A stretch of DNA of 64,000 nucleotides from Chionoecetes opilio. Lineage: Eukaryota > Arthropoda > Malacostraca > Decapoda > Majidae. Shown piece by piece: positions 57,016 through 64,000 of the stretch; within the stretch, counting starts at the first letter, position 1; every line of letters starts with the position of its first letter. The notes under the pieces are model-generated. The model saw only the letters and a program-made list of their open reading frames with translations. It had not been told where the DNA came from and ran no database searches. The position numbers and the translations under genes were made by a program. The DNA is taken from the NCBI GenBank assembly GCA_016584305.1, contig JACEEZ010004848.1:81001-145000 (forward strand), read 5' to 3'.

Positions 57016-57387
57016 ATAGTCTATTTTTTTTATTATGGTCAAAATGCAGTAAGGAAGCCACGCCCCCTGCCTCCCCTTCTATTCTACGGGGCAGCTGATT
57101 GGTGCACTCCTCGTATCATCACTACCAATCACAATATCTTCACTACTTAACAGCGGCGTGACCACTGGACAGCAATCTTCACTACAAAGGGATTTTTGAT
57201 TTTGTCACCCTCTGTAGTGAAGATTGCTCTGTCCAGTGGTCACGCCGCTGTTAAGTAGTGAAAATATTGTGATTGGTGGTGATGATACGAGGAATGCACC
57301 AATCAGCTGCCCTGTAGAATAGAGGGGGAGGCAGGGGTAGTGGCTTCCTTGGTGCATTTTGACCATAATAAAAAAAATTGACTATAG
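57016..57387. repeat. Foldback element (370 bp)
   Basis: The arms 57016-57186 and 57215-57387 are near-perfect complements (for example GACCACTGGACAGCAATCTT / CCAGTGGTCACGCCGCTGTT, and TTATTATGGTCAAAATGCA on the outside). The loop, about 28 bp, is T-rich. No ORF. Confidence 0.9.
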
Positions 57388-58660
57388 TATTCCTTCACTA
57401 CAGCCAATACAGGGGCTCATTTTCCCTTATGAAGATGAAACTTTAATGCATGTGTACAATGCCCATATGAAAGGATTTTGAGAAAACTCGAGAAATAGTT
57501 TGTACGTATATTTATTTTCCCAGGATAACCGAGTCCCGGATCTTGTTTCTAATAAAGGCAATCCTTTTATTCATCACAAAACGGGTCACTTTTCTAGGAC
57601 TGCGAAACATTTGTTAATTTGGGATGTTTCCTGAGCTGCCCAATGCCCAAGTATTAATATTTTCATTGTCAGTGTTACCATTACCTTGCCATCATCACTG
57701 TTAACATATTTCCTTCAGTATTTACTGCTAAGATACATTTCTTAACTTAAAATACAGTAAGTACTACGAATGACCTACATCACTACAGCACCACTACTGG
57801 TGGGATGCTAGGATTTTTGGTTGGGTATTAATTTCTTTCACTTTACTCCTCAAACGGAAACCCATCCGTGTTGCATCAATAAAAAGATGGATAATTTAAA
57901 TTATAAGTAGCTGCCACCAGTTCAAGATTTAGACTTAAGGTCTAACTCTTAAACAGAATGTTAATGTTTAAAAATCAAGGTAGTTACGTGGACATGATGG
58001 TTTTCATATGAATATTATACAGAGTTAACACTGAATTACTTTCGAAGGTCTGTGGATAAGTATTTCCGCCACACTGTGTATGTCACCTGGGGTTGAACAA
58101 AACTATCTAGATTCAGTCCTATTAATACAGCTTTAATATTGGTAAGCACACGTCTCAATGGCAGATTTCACTGTGAACTAATGTAGCGTTTTCCAAATAC
58201 TAATAGGAAATATCATTTGCAGATAACTGGGCTAAGACTGATACATGTGGAGATAAATGCGTGATTTTCCAACTACACGCGGCCACTGCAAATAAGACTT
58301 ATTCTTTCAAAACACTATAAGAGTTTCAATGTAATTTCTCAAGAAGAATGTTCTGCGAATGAACGCCACACCGCGTCACTCATGTATTTCTGATTTTTCC
58401 GTGGAAGTCACTGAGGGACACCCCACTATTTCTTCACATACACTATGAGGTATTATTCATCTTAATGTGGTGTTATTCCTATTCTTCCACTTAACTAACA
58501 ATACAAAATTATTATAACAGCCTGACTAATTATGAAAGGGGAAAGGGGAGTGTGGGACTCATGTGTGTTTGCGCTAAGTGACCATGTGACTTTCATCCCA
58601 AAGGGTTGAGTTGATTGTAGAATCTCCTTCGTGAACGAGGGAGAAGGAATGATCCCATGC
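57388..58660 (+). other. Intergenic stretch, no gene seen
   Basis: AT-rich DNA of ordinary complexity without long ORFs, recognised repeats or RNA genes. Confidence 0.5.
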
Positions 58661-60350
58661 GGACTGGAAACAGATCAATCAATCAATCATTGGGGGCATA
58701 CGCCGGGGGGCGCGTCGCCTCGCCCACCCTACGACGCCACTCCCCGGGGGTCACCTCGCGCGAGTTCCCATGCAGGCTCCTTTCCCATACCAAGCAGCTC
58801 TCTACAAGAAACATCAACTTGCCCCAGCCACGAGCCTTGTGGGCGCCCCCTTAGCCTCCTCCACGCCGGATTGTCTCTTACAGATACAACCCGATGGGAA
58901 GGATCGGTTTCAGGGTAGCGTGCCACATGCCCATATAGCCGAAGTTGGCGCTGACGGACTATGCAGGTAATAGGCCTCGATTCAGTCTCACGGTGCAATC
59001 GCTGATTTGACACGTAATCATCCCAGCGATACCCCATGATTCTGCGAAGACACTTATTACCAAAGGCATTGATTCGTCTCTTCAAGTCACTATTTAGTGT
59101 CCATGTCTCACAACCATAGAGTAAGACAGGGATCACAAGCGACTTGAAGATCCGGATCTTTGTCCTTCTACACAGGTACCGACAACGCCAAATACTCCCG
59201 CTGAGCGAGTCCATAACACCGTGGGCTATGCCAATCCGCCGTAAGACTTCTTGACGTGACCCGCCGTCATTATGGACTGCGCTACCAAGGTATGTAAAAC
59301 TTTCCAAGATCTCAATGTCCTCGCCACACGCATGAACAGACTGTACTGCTTCATCTAGTAAGTCTCCAAACACCTGGACCTTGGTCTTGAGCCAGGAGAC
59401 CTCAAGTCCCAAAGGCTTTGCCTCCTCGTGCAGCGCCTCGAGAGCCATCACCAGGACCTCCAGCGACTCAGCAAAGATTACTGCATCATCGGCAAAAACA
59501 AGATCAGTGATCTTGGTGTTGCCGACGGATGCTCCACAATCACTTTGATCTACAACCTTGTCTAATACCCAGTCCATACAAGCGTTGAAAAGTGATGGGG
59601 CAAGGACGCACCCTTGCCTCACTCCTGTATTCACAGGAAAGAAGCTGGATACACCTGCCCCACACTTCACAGCACTCTCAGTCCCAAAATACAGACCAGT
59701 TATCAAACCAATAGTCCTTGCAGGAATCCCTCGAAGTCGCAGAAGATCCCAGAGTGACTCACGATGCACTGAGTCAAACGCCTTCTTGAGATCAACATAG
59801 GCTGCAAGCATCCCCTGTCGAAACTCACGTTGGCGTTCCACCAGGACACGAAGCGCTAGGATACGGTCCGTTGTTGACTTACCAGGCGTGAACCCAGACT
59901 GCTGAGGTCTCTGATGCTTCACCAGATGACTGCGAATTTGTGTCAGCAATAGATGGGCAAGCACCTTGCCTGGTACGCTGAGCAGTGTAATACCGCGGTA
60001 ATTGTTGCAGTCCTGACGGTCCCCTTTCCCTTTCCAGATAGGGACGACCAACCCCCTTTTCCAGTCAGGAGGAATGGTACCTGATTGCCACACGGCAGTC
60101 AGGACAGCATGCAACCCGCGGATCATGGCCTCACCCCCAGCTTTGAGGAGCTCCGCACTGATATTACAAACACCAGCTGCCTTTCCACCCTTCAACTTTG
60201 CTACAGCCTCTCTGACTTCGTCAAGAGAGGGTGCGGATTCGTCAATGGGAGGATCGGCATCCACTGCCTGTAACCCAGTGGTGTGAAGCTGCTCAGTTGG
60301 AGGGTCCACCGTGAACAACTGCCCAAAGTACTCAGCCCATTCTCTCTCTG
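58661..60350 (-). mobile_element. RTE-like LINE, 5'-truncated, intact reverse-transcriptase ORF
   Basis: The minus-strand frame is open from about 60350 (REWAEYFGQLFTVDPP) to the TAG at 58729-58731, about 540 codons. Reverse-transcriptase blocks in order: CNNYRGITLLSVPGKVLAHL, QQSGFTPGKSTTDRILAL, AAYVDLKKAFDSVHRESLWD, GVRQGCVLAPSLFN, DLVFADDAVIFAES (catalytic ADD), GLEVSWLKTKVQVFG, TYLGSAVHNDGG. A C-terminal YGCETWTLNSDLKRRINAFG / CLRRIMGYRWDDYVSN / LRLYGHVAR module follows, usual in RTE elements. No endonuclease remains. The start lies at a GA-rich junction (60340-60366). The 3' UTR ends at a (TTGA)n at about 58675-58690, another RTE trait. The frame has no stops, so the copy is young or under little decay. 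Confidence 0.88.
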
Positions 60351-60366
60351 AAAACAGAGAGAGAGT

Positions 60367-60840
60367 GAATATACTAGCGCGAAAGGAGGGATGCGTTCAG
60401 ACTTTATCTGATTGACTTAACTAACATGGTTATCGAACGTTTAACGCCTGGGATGGGGTGTGGGAACAAGGGATAACTACTGAAATATAGGGTAATAATG
60501 TCTTTCAATTTGATGAGAAAAATTTGACTGGAAAGGTCATCTTAACTCTTGTTATTAATCCGAAACCCTCTTACATATCCGATTGAGTTTCCCACGGTGA
60601 CCATGTCTCGAGAGGAGGAAAAGCCGGGAGATACGTGGTCATTTTAGCGATCTTACTGTCTGTCTATCTGTCTGTAGCCAGACAGGGTCTGTATTCTGAC
60701 CTCTCAAGTATCCTAAGAATTTAAGGGAATCGGTCAATCTAGTAATGGTGTTAGTGGAATTCAAGGTGTGTTTCTAGGATAACATCCCTTCCGCGAAAAA
60801 AAAAATCCACATAAATAAGTGAATCTTTTTGGTCGTGTAC
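60367..60840 (+). other. Spacer with short TCTG tandem
   Basis: No gene. A (TCTG)n run lies at about 60656-60676. Confidence 0.45.
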
Positions 60841-60876
60841 GGGGGGGGGGGGGGAGGGGGGGGGGACGGGGGGGAA
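60841..60876. repeat. Poly-G tract
   Basis: 36 bp almost entirely G, interrupted by single A or C bases. The plus strand could form a G-quadruplex. Length is uncertain because such runs are poorly sequenced. Confidence 0.8.
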
Positions 60877-61826
60877 ATAAGAAAGAACAAAAAAATTATA
60901 GAACTGTTTCAAAAGATAAAAATTCCTCACCTAAACAACTGTACCTACTACAGTAAAACCCTTATAACTCGGCACGATAGGGGCTCTGGCCCTTGCATGT
61001 GCTGGATTTGATATCAAACTCAGCACAAATAGCACGCATGAATGCACCTGCATCCATCCTTGCCAGCACTTTCACCTTTTCCTGCAGGCTCAGGCTCTTC
61101 AATTTCATTCCCTTCCTGCTGGAGACACCCTTGCGTGATGGAGCTGACATCTTGATATACAGTACTGTATGATGTAATCCCAAAACACGTAAAATAGGTG
61201 GCAAAGTAAAGCAAAGGTCGGGAACCAGCGTGTAGGCTGTCAGCTGCTGAGCTGTGTTTATGTCGTCAAAGCACCGTCTTGGATATGAATTCCGTTTTTT
61301 GTCGAAATTGAAAAAGGATTGGTTTCTGCTTCAAAAACACAACAAGCTTGGTAGGAGCCGAAATAATAATCAATGCAAAACATTGCAAACAATATCACAA
61401 AGTAGTATAACACACATTTCAGCAAGTGTTATTGGATTGGGTTTCGTAATCCAAGACGGTGCTTGGACGACAAAAACACGGCTCAGCCTACGCACTGGTT
61501 CCTGATCTTTGCTTAATTTGCCACCTATTTTACGTGTTTTGGGATTACATCATACAGTACTGTATATCAAGATGTCAGCTCCATCACGCAAGGGTGTCTC
61601 CAGCAGGAAGGGAATGAAATTGAAGAGCCTGAGCTTGCAGGAAAAGATCAAAAGGACAAAAATACGACTTTATGCGACTGACGATATGCAGAGTGTAAGC
61701 GAAGAGATGCAGTTATAACATTAATATGCCGAGATACATTATTTTTTGCCAACTTTCTGTTTACATGTTCACAGAAGAGGTTGTGAGGGCATGATATGCC
61801 GAGTGAAAACCATGAGATGCAGTTTA

Positions 61827-62153
61827 GGTGAGGCGGTAGCAGAGTGGTTAGCGTCACCGAGTGGCGTTCTCGAAGACCCGAGTTCGATCCCGAGTGAGAC
61901 CCATAAATCCACTTGAAATCTTTTTGCACCGTCGAGTGGCCTAAGAACACCCACATGCCCTGTCCATTAACTCTACCTTCGACTGTGAGTGCATGGGAGG
62001 ACACGGGGCGGCATGAGCCTCTAATCACAGGCGTCACTATAACAATCCTGCCTGCGCCACCACGGGCGAGGGCCAACCATCACAGCCCTCGAGTGAGCCT
62101 CCAGGGCCTATCATTCCACCCCTGGAGCTCACTGCCTACATGTGCTATGGGCA

Positions 62154-62156
<3 letters not shown>
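61827..62156 (+). repeat. SINE-A copy 5 (nested in the Tigger-like element)
   Basis: The head is GGTGAGGCGGTAGCAGAGTG with an intact GAGTTCGATCC. The full body is present and ends CACTGCCTACATGTGCTATG, GGCATAG. A GT run and an A-run follow, then the Tigger-like sequence resumes (CCGAGTTATATCAAATTCCG). Confidence 0.88.
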
Positions 62157-62197
<41 letters not shown>

Positions 62198-62249
62198 TGG
62201 GTGTGGGGGTGGGTGGGTGGGTGGGTGGGTGTGTGGGTGTGTGTGTGTG

Positions 62250-62289
<40 letters not shown>
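62157..62289. repeat. (GT)n/(GGTG)n followed by poly-A
   Basis: GT run (62157-62249, with GGTGGGTG middle) then about 40 A. Together they form the 3' tail of the SINE-A insertion. Confidence 0.95.
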
Positions 62290-62290
<1 letters not shown>

Positions 62291-62360
62291 ATTAGTCTTT
62301 GCCATGCCGAGTTATATCAAATTCCGAGTTATACAGTGCCGAATTATAAGGGTTTTACTG

Positions 62361-62805
62361 TATGTTCACTTAGCCTAGAATAAAGAAATAAATTGTTATT
62401 AAAACCTTTCAATACACCGCATGAGACAATGTATCTCGGGACACTATGTGTAATTGTAGCCTTATAGAGAGAAGGGAGATGGGGGCAGGGCAAGGCAGGG
62501 GAGAGGAACAGAGGAGGGGGGGGGGGACGGTGGGAGAGAAAATGGGAAGGATAGGAGAGAAGAGGAAGAGAATGTTACCAGATTCTGGCATTACCCTGGC
62601 ATTACCCTGCACTGCTAACCTGCAACAATGGCAATCTTACTTGTCCTCATATTTCATGTCATAAAAAAGGACTAGAAAGTAAAAGTGAAAAAAGCAGCTT
62701 TCACCATCATTACTTTCACTACAACTACCATTATTATTACTGCAACAGATACCTGACAAGGTGGTCACTTGTATTATGGCTCCATTCCATGTGTCACTCC
62801 AATGG
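62361..62805. other. Spacer; possible 3' UTR of the minus-strand gene
   Basis: Contains a purine-rich block with a G-run near 62514-62526. On the minus strand it follows the stop codon of the deubiquitinase-like exon and could be its 3' UTR. Confidence 0.35.
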
Positions 62806-62987
62806 CTAGTTGGATGCCGGGCTGGTGTAGCAGAGAATGTGAGCCTCCTCGGTGTGGCTGAAGTGTTCCGTCCTGCTGACTTCCTCATCATCAAAGAGGA
62901 ACCACTTGCCCTCCTGAGTCTGGCACTTGTTGGCCCTGCAGCAGGCAGTGTAGCGGCTCTGCACCATTGTGCCGTGCTGGTTACACA
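62806..62987 (-). CDS. Last exon of a USP-type deubiquitinase-like gene (partial)
   Basis: The minus strand has an acceptor-like CTGTATGCAG, then (x)-CNQHGTMVQSRYTACCRANK, CQTQEGKWFLFDDEEVSR, TEHFSHTEEAHILCYTSPAS, N and a TAG stop (62806-62808). This matches the end of peptidase C19 catalytic domains: H.G....GHYTAYC, W..FDD..V, then AY.LFY. Known members cleave ubiquitin from proteins. Here the canonical catalytic His (GHYTA) is Arg (SRYTA, codon CGC, one transition from CAC), so the product may be inactive, the base may be wrong, or this is a pseudogene. The remaining exons would lie beyond the right edge. The GC-rich coding composition supports a real exon. Confidence 0.55.
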
Positions 62988-63162
62988 CTGCATACAGACT
63001 ATATTTGTGGCCGTGGGATCTGTTAAATATTTGCTTGTGTTATTCCCAATGAGTACAACATTGTATGTAAAGCACAGTAATTGGGGAAGAGCATTCTGAA
63101 GATAGAGCAAAAGAGCTTCAGCTGTAGTGGTGGTGCGAGTTATAAAGGAATTTGTGAGTGGT

Positions 63163-64000
63163 ATATTCATACATCCTGAGAGGGTGGTTACATGGCAGGA
63201 GCAGACTGTGTGTAGTGCATTACATAAGAACATAAGAAAATAAGGAAGCTGCAAGAGGCCGTGAGACCTACATGAGGTAGTTCCTGTGTTCCTGCATTCA
63301 TACAGCCTGAGAGGGTACATGGCAGGAGCAGACTGTGTGTGGTGCATTCATACAGCCTGAGAGGGTACATGGCAGGAGCAGACTGTGTGTGGTGCATTCA
63401 TACAGCCTGAGAGGGTACATGACAGGAGCAGACTGTGTGTGGTGCATTCATACATCCTGAGAGGGTACATGGCAGGAGCAGACTGTGTGTGGTGCATTCA
63501 TACAGCCTGAGAGGGTACATGACAGGAGCAGACTGTGTATGGTGCATTCATACAGCCTGAGAGGGTACATGACAGGAGCAGACTGTGTATGGTGCATTCA
63601 TACATCCTGAGAGGGTACATGGCAGGAGCAGACTGTGTGTGGTGCATTCATACAGCCTGAGAGGGTACATGGCAGGAGCAGACTGTGTGTGGTGCATTCA
63701 TACAGCCTGAGAGGGTACATGACAGGAGCAGACTGTGTTCCTGCATTCATACAGCCTGAGAGGGTACATGACAGGAGCAGACTGTGTGTGGTGCATTCAT
63801 ACAGCCTGAGAGGGTACATGGCAGGAGCAGACTGTGTATGGTGCATTCATACAGCCTGAGAGGGTACATGACAGGAGCAGACTGTGTTCCTGCATTCATA
63901 CAGCCTGAGAGGGTACATGACAGGAGCAGACTGTGTGTGGTGCATTCATACAGCCTGAGAGGGTACATGGCAGGAGCAGACTGTGTGTGGTGCATTCATA
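63163..64000. repeat. Minisatellite 5: 50-bp unit, continues past the window
   Basis: Unit GCATTCATACAGCCTGAGAG, GGTACATGGCAGGAGCAGAC, TGTGTGTGGT, about 15 copies with TGGC/TGAC and GTGTGTGG/GTGTATGG variants and a shortened TGTGTTCCTGCATTC form (63735, 63884). It would lie in an intron of the minus-strand deubiquitinase-like gene. ORFs inside it are artefacts. Confidence 0.95.
63226..63293 (-). repeat. LINE 3'-tail fragment nested in minisatellite 5
   Basis: The minus strand reads GAACTACCTCATGTAGGTCT, CACGGCCTCTTGCAGCTTCC, TTATTTTCTTATGTTCTTAT, the same tail that abuts E1 exon 4 at 13420-13500. Confidence 0.8.

Larger units (their letters stand above)
60951..62360. mobile_element. Palindromic Tigger-like element, TA duplication
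   Basis: The left terminus CAGTAAAACCCTTATAACTC (GGCA follows) equals the inverted right terminus with one mismatch over 24 bp. TA flanks both ends (60949-60950, 62361-62362). Two copies of a transposase N-terminus face away from each other: minus strand at about 61000-61150 (MSAPSRKGVSSRKGMKLKSL, SLQEKVKVLARMDAGAFMRA, a pogo/CENP-B-like helix-turn-helix start) and plus strand at 61572-61650 (same opening, broken after QEKIK). Their upstream regions are inverted copies (61150-61285 and 61457-61572). A SINE-A is nested at 61827. No catalytic DDE region. Confidence 0.85.

Noticed and set aside
62637..63347. 236-codon minus-strand ORF
   Set aside because: It crosses the USP-like exon in a different frame and runs into the 50-bp minisatellite. 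The frame with the stop at 62806 carries the recognisable motifs.

Overview
The window is animal nuclear DNA, most probably from a malacostracan (decapod-like) crustacean. The evidence is one split gene with GT-AG introns, several tRNA-derived SINEs, CR1-like and RTE-like LINE fragments, many TA-flanked inverted-repeat elements, and very large minisatellites. The lineage call rests on my recollection that the LINE 3' end with 'atttacctagttg' motifs and the tRNA-like SINE are abundant in decapod genomes. It is an inference, not a search result.

The backbone is one plus-strand gene for a ubiquitin-type E1 activating enzyme (UBA1/UBA7 branch). Twelve coding exons run from the ATG at 9201 to the TGA at 52161. 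All exon phases agree, giving 3075 nt and 1024 aa. Adenylation motifs, catalytic Cys (about residue 619), the second half of the adenylation domain and the ubiquitin-fold domain are present in order. Exon 2 has an in-frame TAG best explained by two compensating single-base indels. Intron 5 uses a GC donor.

Layout: 1-3.3 kb is a huge imperfect inverted repeat. 3.5-5.4 kb holds a coding-like fragment, a tRNA-like element, a foldback element and a SINE. 6.3-8.95 kb is one minisatellite split by a 1260-bp TIR element. 9.2-14.5 kb carries exons 1-5 with transposons in introns 1 and 3. Intron 5 (14.5-21.75 kb) is a graveyard of minus-strand LINEs, one with 16 tandem copies of a 75-bp coding segment. 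Intron 6 is a 7.2-kb array of a 40-bp unit. Intron 7 is a nested transposon stack followed by a 16-kb array of a 49-bp unit. Exons 8-12 lie at 49.2-52.2 kb. Downstream are a 2.15-kb array of a 22-bp unit carrying an E-box, MITEs, a 529-codon RTE reverse-transcriptase ORF on the minus strand, and a palindromic Tigger-like element. Next comes a minus-strand exon that looks like the end of a USP-type deubiquitinase, then a 50-bp minisatellite running off the window.

The two host genes both act in the ubiquitin pathway (E1 activation and, probably, deubiquitination), but nothing shows that they are co-regulated. The most notable biology is the divergent E1, the unrelated minisatellites in and around a single gene, the coding minisatellite inside a LINE, and the readable nested transposon insertions.
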